57,151 nucleotides of DNA from an uncultured Clostridia bacterium (GTDB lineage Bacteria > Bacillota > Clostridia > TANB77 > CAG-508): assembly GCA_947631785.1 (NCBI GenBank), contig CANRMR010000008.1, positions 1-57,151 of the forward strand, in the 5' to 3' direction. Positions 8,890-16,702 of this stretch are shown one piece after another. The translations under genes and the position numbers were made by a program. The notes under the pieces were generated by a model that was not told the origin of the DNA, did no database searches, and was given only the letters and a program-made list of their open reading frames with translations. Position 1 is the stretch's first letter; every line of letters begins with the position of its first letter.

Positions 8890-9978
8890 TTGGAAAAGCA
8901 TATGAAGGAAAAAGAAAAGAAAAATAAGAAAAAACAAAAGAAGAAAAAAAATAGAGTAGGACTAAAAATACTATTGGTAATACTAATAATAATACTTTGT
9001 GCTGTTGGATATGTATTATACAAAACATATAAAAATGGATGGGGATTAAAAGGATTTATATCAACTGTTGTAGGTCATGATGCAAGCAAATTACAAGAAT
9101 TAGATAAAATTCAATTTTTATTATTAGGAGATAACCAAGGATTAACAGATAGTATAATGGTTTGTTCATATGATCCAAAAACCCAGGAAGCAGCCATGTT
9201 ATCTATTCCTAGAGATACATTCATAGGTAAAAACAAAAAAAGAGCAACAGCTTCAGACAAAATTAATTCACTTTATCAAGGAAAAAATGCAGATGCAATA
9301 ATGGAAGAAGTAAGCAATTTAATAGGAATTGACCTTAAATATTATATTGTAGTTGAAACAGATGCATTAATAGAGCTAGTAGATACAATTGGAGGAGTTA
9401 CATTTAATGTACCAATTGATATGAAATATGATGATCCAGTACAAAATTTACATATTAACCTAAAAGCAGGAGAACAACTAATAGACGGTAAAAAAGCAGA
9501 ACAATTATTAAGATTTAGACACAACAATAATGGAACATCTTATTCATATGAATATGGAGATAATGACTATGGAAGAATGAGAACACAAAGAGAATTTATT
9601 ATGGCTGCATTATCACAAACTCTTAAAGCATCAAACATATTAAAAATTACAGAACTATTAGATATAGTAAAAGAAAATGTAAAAACGAATATGGATTTTG
9701 ACAGTATTAGAGATTATATTCCATATGTAGTTGAATTTAGTACTGACAATTTAAAAACAGGTGCACTACCAGGAGTATCTGAGCAATGTAATGGCGTATG
9801 GGTATTTATTCATGATGAAGAAGAAGCAGAAAAATTAATTGGCGAAATGTTTTTAGGTATAAAGCCGGAAACAGAAGATGAAAATACAATAAATACAAAT
9901 ACGATAGAAAACAATGTATCAAATAAAATAACAAACCAAACAAATACAACAAACAAAACAAACACAACAAAAAAATAA
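8890..9978 (+). CDS. LytR-CpsA-Psr (LCP) family ligase
   Basis: 362 residues from a TTG start at 8890, 8 bases after AGGAG. An upstream in-frame GTG at 8881 overlaps that SD and is unlikely. A very lysine-rich cytoplasmic N-terminus (about 20 residues) is followed by one membrane helix and an LCP domain. Conserved features include DSIMVCSYDP, MLSIPRDTF, KINSLY, DTIGGV and RFRHN ... DYGRMRTQREF. LCP proteins transfer undecaprenyl-linked polymers to peptidoglycan at the outer face of the membrane. The C-terminal 30 residues are a low-complexity Asn/Thr tail. Confidence 0.9.
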   Translation: MEKHMKEKEKKNKKKQKKKKNRVGLKILLVILIIILCAVGYVLYKTYKNGWGLKGFISTVVGHDASKLQELDKIQFLLLGDNQGLTDSIMVCSYDPKTQEAAMLSIPRDTFIGKNKKRATASDKINSLYQGKNADAIMEEVSNLIGIDLKYYIVVETDALIELVDTIGGVTFNVPIDMKYDDPVQNLHINLKAGEQLIDGKKAEQLLRFRHNNNGTSYSYEYGDNDYGRMRTQREFIMAALSQTLKASNILKITELLDIVKENVKTNMDFDSIRDYIPYVVEFSTDNLKTGALPGVSEQCNGVWVFIHDEEEAEKLIGEMFLGIKPETEDENTINTNTIENNVSNKITNQTNTTNKTNTTKK

Positions 9979-9981
9979 AAA

Positions 9982-10084
9982 AATCTTCAAAAAACACATA
10001 AATTAATTTAAGAAAATTCTTCGAAGAAGCGGGGCGATTAAAATCGCCCCTATACAAAATAATTAAAGTATGTTTTTGAAGATT
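9982..10084. repeat. Long inverted repeat with GC-rich palindromic core between convergent genes
   Basis: AATCTTCAAAAAACACATA (9982-10000) is the near complement of TATGTTTTTGAAGATT (10069-10084). The loop holds ATTCTTCGAAGAA and a palindrome (10031-10050; stem GGGGCGATT/AATCGCCCC). It lies between the LCP gene and the convergent dacF and may act as a two-way terminator with a repeat inserted in its loop. Confidence 0.65.
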
Positions 10085-10104
10085 CATTATATAATAAATA
10101 TCTT

Positions 10105-11382
10105 CTATATATGTTTTCCCTTTCTACTTTTTCTTTTTTTCTTAGGGTTCATTAATCTAATTAATTCCAAAACTATAAAAAGTAAAATTATAATAGCTCC
10201 TGTCTTTATAGCAATTTCAAGTAATGGAAAGGCTTCAACATTTGACTTGGCAATTAAATCACAAGAATAACTTATATCATCTATTTTATATTCTACTTTG
10301 CCAATTGTTTCGTTAGCACTAATTGGTGCATCTAAATTTTCCCTTAATGTAATTACAGGTTGTATATTTTCTATATTAAAATCTTTAGAAACAAAAGCTG
10401 AAATATCATCTTTATAAAGTAAATCTAAATTTTCTGTATCTGAAGTTGCACCATGTATTTTAATATTTTCACAAACATTATTTGCTAAAGCAATTTTTTC
10501 AAGTTTATAATTTTCAAAACCATAATCAAATAAAGTTTTACAATCTAAATATTTTTGTCTTAAACCACTTTCAGTATAACCAGATTTTAAAATAACAGCA
10601 ATCAATTCTAAATCATCTTGTTTTGCAGTTGCAACAATACAATCTAATGCATGCTCAGTATAACCTGTTTTCATACCAGTAACCCTTGTATCATAATATT
10701 TTGTAAAATTTTCTCTTAGCATAGAATTAGTAGTTACAAAAAAACGATCATCACGAGTATATTTATCTGTAGCAGGTAAACGGTAAGAAGTTTTACACAC
10801 AATATTTCTAATTACATCATATTGCATTGCATATCTTCCAATTAAAGCTAAATCATATGCAGTAGAATAATGATCATCTGCATGAATACCACTTGGATTA
10901 GAAAAATGTGTATTTAAACACCCAATTTCTGTAGCTTTAGAGTTCATCATACTTACAAAACTTTCGGTAGATCCTGCAACATGTTCTGCTAAAACAAAGC
11001 CTGCATCATTTGCAGAAGGAATTAAAAAAACATTTAACAATTGCTCAATTGTAAATTCTTCATCTACTTGTAAAGCTGCATTAGTATAATCAGGAGGAAC
11101 TGAGAAAACAGCATTATAGCTTACCTTTGCAACTTCATCTAAACTACAATTTTCAACAGTTAAAATTGCAGTCATAAGTTTAGTTATACTTGCTGGATAA
11201 TTTTGTTCATATCCATTTTTTTCATAAAGTACTTTTCCAGTTTTAGCTTCCATTAATAAACAAACAGGAGAATAAGTAGACAATTCATTATTTGCTATAA
11301 CTTCATCTGCACAGTATACAAAAGAAGAAAACTGAAAAATAACTAATAAAAAAACAAAGACAAAACATGTAAATTTTTTCAT
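10105..11382 (-). CDS. dacF: D-alanyl-D-alanine carboxypeptidase (DacF/PBP5 type)
   Basis: 425 residues. A signal peptide (1-25) is followed by a serine peptidase S11 domain with all three penicillin-binding motifs: SITK (65-68), SAN (123-125) and KTG (238-240). A PBP5-like C-terminal beta domain, then a membrane anchor (about 395-412) with a basic tail. It trims the terminal D-Ala of peptidoglycan stem peptides outside the membrane. Unlike the second copy at 28.5 kb, this gene is uninterrupted and its SxN motif is SAN rather than SGN. It is transcribed alone, convergent with the LCP gene and divergent from comEA. Confidence 0.9.
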   Translation of the reverse strand: MKKFTCFVFVFLLVIFQFSSFVYCADEVIANNELSTYSPVCLLMEAKTGKVLYEKNGYEQNYPASITKLMTAILTVENCSLDEVAKVSYNAVFSVPPDYTNAALQVDEEFTIEQLLNVFLIPSANDAGFVLAEHVAGSTESFVSMMNSKATEIGCLNTHFSNPSGIHADDHYSTAYDLALIGRYAMQYDVIRNIVCKTSYRLPATDKYTRDDRFFVTTNSMLRENFTKYYDTRVTGMKTGYTEHALDCIVATAKQDDLELIAVILKSGYTESGLRQKYLDCKTLFDYGFENYKLEKIALANNVCENIKIHGATSDTENLDLLYKDDISAFVSKDFNIENIQPVITLRENLDAPISANETIGKVEYKIDDISYSCDLIAKSNVEAFPLLEIAIKTGAIIILLFIVLELIRLMNPKKKRKSRKGKHI

Positions 11383-11464
11383 TTCAAAAACCCTTTCATA
11401 TGTAATTTTATATACTATATACGAAATTTACAAAAAAATCAATAGTAAAATAAGGAGGAAAACT

Positions 11465-12139
11465 ATGCAAAATCTAGAAACAAAGCAAAAAATAATAATA
11501 GGAATAATAATTTTTATAATGGTAGGAGTAATAGCACTATACTGTTATTTAAATTTTCAAAAAACAAATGAAGAAATATTATTAGAAGATGAGCAAACAG
11601 AAAATACAGACAGTATAACAGAAAATGAAGCAGAAGAAAATGTGGAACTTAAAAATGAAAATGAAAAAATGCAAGAACAAGAAATAGTTATACACATTGC
11701 AGGTGCAGTAAAAAAAGAAGGAATTATAAAACTAAAAGAAGGTTCAAGAATAGCAGATGCAATAGAAAAAGCAGAAGGTCTTAAAGAAAATGCAAGTACG
11801 AAAAATGTTAATTTAGCTTATGTATTAGAAGATGGACAAAAAATATATATACCGACAAAAGAAGAAGAAAACGAAGACAAACAAATTTCAATTATATCTT
11901 CTGGGCAAGAAAATATAATAGAAGAAACAAAAAAAGAAAATACAAATAAAGATATAAACATCAATACAGCAGATAAAGAGGAATTAAAACAAATATCTGG
12001 AATTGGAGATGCAACTGCACAAAAAATAATTGATTATAGAAATGAAAACGGAAAATTTAAAACAATAGAAGATATTAAAAATGTATCAGGAATAGGGGAT
12101 GCAAAATTTAATCAAATAAAAGATTATATAAAAATTTGA
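11465..12139 (+). CDS. comEA: ComEA-like DNA-binding protein (SLBB plus helix-hairpin-helix)
   Basis: 224 residues: membrane anchor at about 10-28, acidic linker, SLBB domain (about 75-130, IHIAGAVKKEGIIKLKEGSR) and a C-terminal tandem HhH (about 158-224) with INTADKEELKQISGIGDATA and VSGIGDAKFNQIKDYI. This is the classic ComEA architecture, a membrane-bound receptor for double-stranded DNA in competence. SD AAGGAGG is placed well before ATG 11465. comEC is not in the window, so a role in uptake is inferred from the family. It lies just upstream of the type IV secretion-like locus. Confidence 0.85.
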   Translation: MQNLETKQKIIIGIIIFIMVGVIALYCYLNFQKTNEEILLEDEQTENTDSITENEAEENVELKNENEKMQEQEIVIHIAGAVKKEGIIKLKEGSRIADAIEKAEGLKENASTKNVNLAYVLEDGQKIYIPTKEEENEDKQISIISSGQENIIEETKKENTNKDININTADKEELKQISGIGDATAQKIIDYRNENGKFKTIEDIKNVSGIGDAKFNQIKDYIKI

Positions 12140-12145
12140 AAAATA

Positions 12146-12174
12146 TTTACAAAACTTTAAATTTATCGTAAAAT
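12146..12174 (+). promoter_or_regulatory. Promoter of the J-domain gene
   Basis: TTTACA (12146-12151), a 17-base spacer and TAAAAT (12169-12174), followed by ATGAGGTAAAAAAT before the start at 12195. Confidence 0.5.
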
Positions 12175-12194
12175 AAAATTATGAGGTAAAAAAT

Positions 12195-12818
12195 ATGGAG
12201 AATTATTATGAAATACTAGAAGTAAGCCCTAATGCATCACCAGAAATAATAGAAAAAGCATATAAAGTTCTAGCCAAAAAATATCATCCAGATGCAAATG
12301 AAGAAGATAAAAAGCAATGGGCAGAAGAGCAGTTTAAAAAAATAAATAAAGCATATGAAATCTTATCAAATGAAGATACAAAAAAAGAATATGATATGCA
12401 ATATAAAAATCAAGAAGAAAACAAAATGCAAGATTATAATAAGTTATTAAATGAAATAGAAATATTAAAAACAAGACTTGCATATTATGAAAATAAAGAA
12501 AATATATGGAACAAGCAGGAAGAAAGCAAAGATACATATAGTGCAATGCAAAATGAAGAATCAAATGAAAATGAAAATTACTATCAATACGAAAATACAA
12601 ACGAGCAATATTCACAAGAAAATAGTTATAATAACAATGTGAAAAAAGAAAATTTTATAACAAGAATTGGAAAAAACATAATAGCAATAATATTAACAAT
12701 TATTGTAATCTCAGCAGTTGCAGGATTATTGTGGGTTATACCACAAACTAGAGAATATTTGCAACAAATATATAACCAAAATCCTGTAATTAAGCAAATA
12801 GTAGACATTTTTATTTAG
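12195..12818 (+). CDS. Membrane-anchored J-domain protein
   Basis: 207 residues. An N-terminal DnaJ domain (about 1-65) contains the diagnostic HPD in [12 protein letters not shown] coiled-coil, Glu/Asn/Gln-rich middle (70-145) and one C-terminal membrane helix (about 155-178) follow. It lacks the G/F, zinc-finger and substrate domains of true DnaJ, so it is a specialised co-chaperone that would recruit DnaK to the inner membrane face. It directly precedes the secretion locus, so a role in preparing substrates or assembling that machine is plausible but inferred only from position. Confidence 0.8.
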   Translation: MENYYEILEVSPNASPEIIEKAYKVLAKKYHPDANEEDKKQWAEEQFKKINKAYEILSNEDTKKEYDMQYKNQEENKMQDYNKLLNEIEILKTRLAYYENKENIWNKQEESKDTYSAMQNEESNENENYYQYENTNEQYSQENSYNNNVKKENFITRIGKNIIAIILTIIVISAVAGLLWVIPQTREYLQQIYNQNPVIKQIVDIFI

Positions 12819-12826
12819 CAAAAATG

Positions 12827-12855
12827 TTGAAAAACAGGGGAAAATGTTGTATAAT
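12827..12855 (+). promoter_or_regulatory. Promoter of the first pilin-like gene
   Basis: TTGAAA (12827-12832), a 17-base spacer and TATAAT (12850-12855). The spacer end and -10 (AAAATGTTGTATAATA) are nearly identical to those of the next promoter at 13996, suggesting coordinated expression. Confidence 0.7.
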
Positions 12856-12889
12856 ATACATAAGAACACTTTAAAGGGGTGTGATGTTT

Positions 12890-13990
12890 ATGAAAAAAAT
12901 AATATTTAGAATATTAATTATATTAATATTATTTAGTTTAACATATCAACAAAAAAATATATATGCTAAGGATACCACAATGGTGGAAGTACCAAAATGG
13001 CTACAAGATGATGTATATAATGGAATAATGATGGAAGAGAATAATTTTACAAATTCTTATAAAAATAATGAAGACGATATTCTAGAAAAATGTAATAATA
13101 TAGATAAAAAAATAAGAGAAAATTATGGTACAAATCCATATTCTGAAGCTAGTATAGTGTCAAGTAAAATAAATGAATTGTTAACTTGTGGTGTAAAAAT
13201 GGATGGTAGTGGAAATATACAATATGGAACAGGTAAAGTAGAAAAATGGCTATTAGATTGTTTTGAAGATAATGGAGATGCTTTAAATTGGGTTGCTAGA
13301 AATATGAGCTATGATACGTCAGATACTTATTATAATAGTATAACAAAAACTATTGAAGATGATATTGAAAAATACATATCAGATGGGACAAATACCACTC
13401 CAACAATACAAAATAGAATATTATATTTAAGTGGAGATTATATTAATGGTGTTGCTTCAAGAATAGTAGGAGATGTTTTAGATAATACAGATAAAAGAAA
13501 AGAATGGTATAAAAATCAAGAACAATGGGATAGATTGCAAGAACTTTTGAAATTTTATACAGATGAAAATATAGGTCCAGCATTTACGCAAACTGCAGCA
13601 GAAGATGCAAAAAAAGATGATGATGTTAAAGAAGATACAGAGCATCCGACAGATTTTAAACTAGCAAGTGCAAGTATTGGAAAAAATGGTGGTGGAACTT
13701 TAGAAAATCCATTAACTGATACTGATGCTTATTCAGATATTAATCAATCACCAAGTTTCAATAAAGATACAACAAGTAAGGTAGGTAAGATACTTGCTTC
13801 TATTAATCTAATTGGTGTAGTTATAGCTGTTATAGTACTTGTAATAATAGGAATTAAATATGTTTTAGGATCAGTAGAACAAAAAGCAGAATACAAACAA
13901 ACTATGCTTGGATATGTTTTTGGTGCAATTCTACTTGCATCAGGTACGACAATAGTAAATGTTTTATATCAATTTGCACAATCACTATAA
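12890..13990 (+). CDS. VirB2-like protein with large N-terminal ectodomain
   Basis: About 366 residues. A signal peptide (1-25) is followed by a roughly 270-residue soluble region rich in Asn, Asp and Trp, then two membrane helices in the last 75 residues. The end reads VGKILASINLIGVVIAVIVL then GIKYVLGSVEQKAEYKQTML. The C-terminal part matches the two short pilin-like proteins encoded next (shared pattern G-I/V-K-Y/F ... KAEYK), so it looks like a TrbC/VirB2-type pilin or core subunit carrying an added ectodomain. I do not recognise the ectodomain. ATG 12890 and ATG 12884 are both possible after AAAGGGG. Confidence 0.6.
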   Translation: MKKIIFRILIILILFSLTYQQKNIYAKDTTMVEVPKWLQDDVYNGIMMEENNFTNSYKNNEDDILEKCNNIDKKIRENYGTNPYSEASIVSSKINELLTCGVKMDGSGNIQYGTGKVEKWLLDCFEDNGDALNWVARNMSYDTSDTYYNSITKTIEDDIEKYISDGTNTTPTIQNRILYLSGDYINGVASRIVGDVLDNTDKRKEWYKNQEQWDRLQELLKFYTDENIGPAFTQTAAEDAKKDDDVKEDTEHPTDFKLASASIGKNGGGTLENPLTDTDAYSDINQSPSFNKDTTSKVGKILASINLIGVVIAVIVLVIIGIKYVLGSVEQKAEYKQTMLGYVFGAILLASGTTIVNVLYQFAQSL

Positions 13991-13995
13991 AAAAC

Positions 13996-14024
13996 TTGCA
14001 ATAAAAAGAAAAATGTTGTATAAT
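13996..14024 (+). promoter_or_regulatory. Promoter of the second pilin-like gene
   Basis: TTGCAA (13996-14001), a 17-base spacer and TATAAT (14019-14024), sharing AAAATGTTGTATAATA with the promoter at 12827. Confidence 0.7.
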
Positions 14025-14064
14025 AAAAGTGTATAGTACATAAAAAAGGGAGATGAGCTTATAA

Positions 14065-14469
14065 ATGATAAAAAAAATAGTATTTAATAAATTAATTTAT
14101 ATACTATTAATTAGTATTATTTGTATATCTATCCCAAATAAAGTACAAGCAGACGAAACTAGCTCATTTTTTAGTGATATTATGGATGGAGCAAAAGATT
14201 TTGCAAAAGGAACACAAGCTGGAACTAATGTTTCTGGTGATGGAATAAAAGATATGTTTGGAGATATTTTTGGAGTTTTTATAACAGCAGGAGTAATTGT
14301 AGCATTTATTATTACAGCTATACTAGGAATAAAATTTCTACTTGCATCACCAGAAGGAAAAGCTGAAATAAAAGAAACTATGACACCATATGTTATAGGT
14401 TGTATTGTAACATTTGGTGCATATGCAATATGGAAAATAGCAATTGCAATATTTAGTCCATTAGGTTAG
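14065..14469 (+). CDS. TrbC/VirB2-like pilin protein
   Basis: 134 residues: a signal peptide ending around QADE (residue 31), a short polar segment, then two membrane helices (about 72-95 and 108-130) separated by LASPEGKAEIKETM. This layout is typical of TrbC/VirB2 major pilin precursors of type IV secretion systems, which form the extracellular pilus or channel lining. Start ATG 14065 follows AAAAAGGGAGATGAG. It has its own promoter and is followed 80 bases later by a paralogue. Confidence 0.65.
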   Translation: MIKKIVFNKLIYILLISIICISIPNKVQADETSSFFSDIMDGAKDFAKGTQAGTNVSGDGIKDMFGDIFGVFITAGVIVAFIITAILGIKFLLASPEGKAEIKETMTPYVIGCIVTFGAYAIWKIAIAIFSPLG

Positions 14470-14549
14470 ATTTTAATATTTCTCATAAATAAAATATATG
14501 AGAGTAAAAATAAAAAATATATTAAAATAAATTAAAAGGAGGAGTTTAT

Positions 14550-14945
14550 ATGTTAAGCACAAAAACAAGAAAAGTTGTATCTATTATAATGATTGTTATG
14601 ATGTTAATGGTTACTGTATCTAATGTATGTATGGCATCAGATGATTTAGATTTAAAAGGTATAGCTGAAGGACTTAAAGATAAGGGAACCAATGACCAAG
14701 CTAACGGATTACAAACTGCAGGAGGTACCATAATTAAATTTTTACAAACTGCTGGAGTAGTTGTAGCTGTAATTATACTTGTTGTAGTAGGTGTTAAATA
14801 TATAATGGGAAGTGCTGAAGAAAAAGCAGAATACAAAAAAGTTATGATACCATATTTAGTAGGTGCGGTACTAATTGCAGCAGCGCCATTTATTGCAGGA
14901 GCAGTATTTAGTTTTGCATCAAATGTTGGCAACGCCACAAATTAA
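14550..14945 (+). CDS. TrbC/VirB2-like pilin protein, second copy
   Basis: 131 residues. A signal peptide ends near MASD (residue 29); a short polar segment and two membrane helices follow (about 66-90 and 98-122), with GVKYIMGSAEEKAEYKKVM between them. This loop closely matches that of the 366-residue protein upstream (GIKYVLGSVEQKAEYKQTM). It has a strong SD (AAAAGGAGG) and is followed by a 31-bp perfect hairpin, as expected for an abundant structural subunit with its own stabilised mRNA. Probably the major pilin or core channel subunit. Confidence 0.68.
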   Translation: MLSTKTRKVVSIIMIVMMLMVTVSNVCMASDDLDLKGIAEGLKDKGTNDQANGLQTAGGTIIKFLQTAGVVVAVIILVVVGVKYIMGSAEEKAEYKKVMIPYLVGAVLIAAAPFIAGAVFSFASNVGNATN

Positions 14946-14959
14946 TGATTAATATTACT

Positions 14960-15027
14960 AAATAAAATTGTAACAAAAAGAGGAATAGGTTTTATGACCT
15001 ATTCCTCTTTTTGTTACAATTTTATTT
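14960..15027 (+). terminator. 31-bp perfect hairpin after the pilin gene
   Basis: Positions 14960-14990 and 14997-15027 are perfectly complementary over 31 bp around a 6-base loop (TTTATG). The central stem contains AAAAAGAGGAATAGG. It lies 15 bases after the pilin stop codon and is followed by TTT-poor AT sequence, so it could be a terminator or an mRNA 3' stabiliser. It separates the pilin unit from the prgI-virB4 unit. Confidence 0.75.
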
Positions 15028-15074
15028 CATTTATATTATATTTATATTAAAAAATAAAAAAATATACTAAAACC

Positions 15075-15103
15075 TTACATTTTACTACAATATATGGTAT
15101 AAT
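15075..15103 (+). promoter_or_regulatory. Promoter of the prgI-virB4-virB6 operon
   Basis: TTACAT (15075-15080), a 17-base spacer and TATAAT (15098-15103). The run ATATATGGTATAAT is also found at the promoter at 51722. Confidence 0.65.
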
Positions 15104-15141
15104 GATATTAAGTAGTATTATAAATTTTTGGAGGAAAACAT

Positions 15142-15489
15142 ATGGGTACATATTATATACCAAGAAATGTAAAAGGAGAAAGCAGAATTCTGATGATATT
15201 TTCTGTAAAAGGACTTATATACACAGCAATAGGAGCAGGAATAGGACTTTTGTTTTATTTTATTTTTAGTGCAATAGGGTTAAATATATTAGGTTGGATA
15301 TGTATCGCTGTTTTAGGAGCAGCTGGATTTGTAATTGGAACATTAAAGGTGCCAAATACAAATGCATTTGAAATAACAAAAAAAACTGGTGGAGAAAATA
15401 TAGACGATGTAATAAAAAGAGCAATCAAATTTAAGCAAGCAAAGAAAAAAATATATGTATATAAGGAGGATACAAAAGATGAACAGTAA
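15142..15489 (+). CDS. PrgI/VirB3-like type IV secretion membrane protein
   Basis: 115 residues. The N-terminal YIPRNVKGESRIL leads into two membrane helices (about 23-47 and 50-70), followed by a basic cytoplasmic tail with TLKVPNTNAFEITKKTGGE. This is the PrgI family, the Gram-positive counterpart of VirB3, an inner-membrane partner of VirB4. SD TGGAGG precedes ATG 15142. It overlaps the next gene by 11 bases, so translation is coupled. Confidence 0.8.
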   Translation: MGTYYIPRNVKGESRILMIFSVKGLIYTAIGAGIGLLFYFIFSAIGLNILGWICIAVLGAAGFVIGTLKVPNTNAFEITKKTGGENIDDVIKRAIKFKQAKKKIYVYKEDTKDEQ

Positions 15490-16702
15490 TGATTCTATAA
15501 CTAAAATGTTATTATTAATACTAATGTTTGCAATAATAATACTATTTTGTTTAATTGTTGTGCTTATATTTTTGAGATTAAAAACTAGAAATAAAAAGAA
15601 TAAAGAAAAAATTGAAACTACAAAAGCTAAAAGTGATGCAAGTAAAATATCACAAGAATATAATATACAATCTATATTCAAATTTATGGAATTTGATACA
15701 GTGCAAGATAGTATGATTGTACAAAAAAAAGGAAAACGTTTTTTAATGGTAATACAATGCCAAGGTGTAAATTATGATCTAATGTCACAAATGGAAAAAG
15801 TAAGTGTAGAAGAAGGATTTTTAGCATTTTTAAATACATTAAGACACCCAATACAGTTATATGTGCAAACAAGAACAATAAATTTAGAAAGTAGTTTAAT
15901 GACATATAGAGCACGAATAAAAGAAATAGAAGATAAACTAAATAATATGAAAGCACAATATGAATTAATGAAAAAAAATAACCAATATTCACAAGAAGAG
16001 TTAGAGAGGGCATATTTTGAAATAACAAAGCAAAATAACCTATATGAATATGGAAAAGACGTAATTTATAACACAGAAAAATTAAGCCAAAACAGAAATA
16101 TATTAAATAAAAATTATTATATTATTGTACCACATTATCCAGAAGAAGCAAATGATAATAAATATGATGCAGAAGAAGTACAAAATATAGCATTTTCAGA
16201 ATTATATACAAAATCTCAGTCTATTATAAGAACATTAGCTGCAACAGGAGTAAATGGAAAAATATTAGATTCAAATGAACTTGCAGAGCTTTTATACATT
16301 GCATACAATCGCGATGATGCAGAAATATTTAATTTAAGAAATGCCATTAGTTCTGGATGTGAGGATATGTATACTACAGGAAAAGATGTATTTGATAAAA
16401 AAGTAGAAACACTTGACAAAGAAATAGAAAAAAGAGCATTTGAACTTGCAAAAGAAAGCATAGAAAAGGCAAAAGTACAAACTCAAAAAGAAAAAGAAGC
16501 AAAAGAAAAAGAAGAAAATATGCAAAATCTAATAAATATGATGGCTGATATGATGCTGGAAAATAATAAGCAATATATTGGAGAAGAAATAACTAAAAAA
16601 GCACAAAAAATTGTAAAAAAATCAACAAAGGAAGGAGAAGATGAAAATGTTCAAAAGCAAACAAAAAGGACAAGAACTACAAGAACAAAGAAAAATAGTT
16701 GA
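15479..16702 (+). CDS. Membrane-anchored coiled-coil T4SS protein (VirB4-N-like partner)
   Basis: 407 residues from ATG 15479, 8 bases after AAGGAGG; an upstream in-frame ATG at 15455 lacks an SD. One N-terminal membrane helix (about 9-33) precedes a domain (about 60-270) whose pattern resembles the N-terminal substrate-facing domain of VirB4/TraC ATPases: ...KKGKRFLMVIQCQGVNYDLM... and FLAFLNTLRHPIQLYVQTRT. An interrupting coiled coil (145-190) and a long Glu/Lys-rich helical tail (300-400) are also present. No Walker motif is present. It lies between prgI and virB4 and overlaps virB4 by 56-62 bases. It may be a non-ATPase partner of VirB4; this is inference. Confidence 0.55.
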   Translation: MNSNDSITKMLLLILMFAIIILFCLIVVLIFLRLKTRNKKNKEKIETTKAKSDASKISQEYNIQSIFKFMEFDTVQDSMIVQKKGKRFLMVIQCQGVNYDLMSQMEKVSVEEGFLAFLNTLRHPIQLYVQTRTINLESSLMTYRARIKEIEDKLNNMKAQYELMKKNNQYSQEELERAYFEITKQNNLYEYGKDVIYNTEKLSQNRNILNKNYYIIVPHYPEEANDNKYDAEEVQNIAFSELYTKSQSIIRTLAATGVNGKILDSNELAELLYIAYNRDDAEIFNLRNAISSGCEDMYTTGKDVFDKKVETLDKEIEKRAFELAKESIEKAKVQTQKEKEAKEKEENMQNLINMMADMMLENNKQYIGEEITKKAQKIVKKSTKEGEDENVQKQTKRTRTTRTKKNS

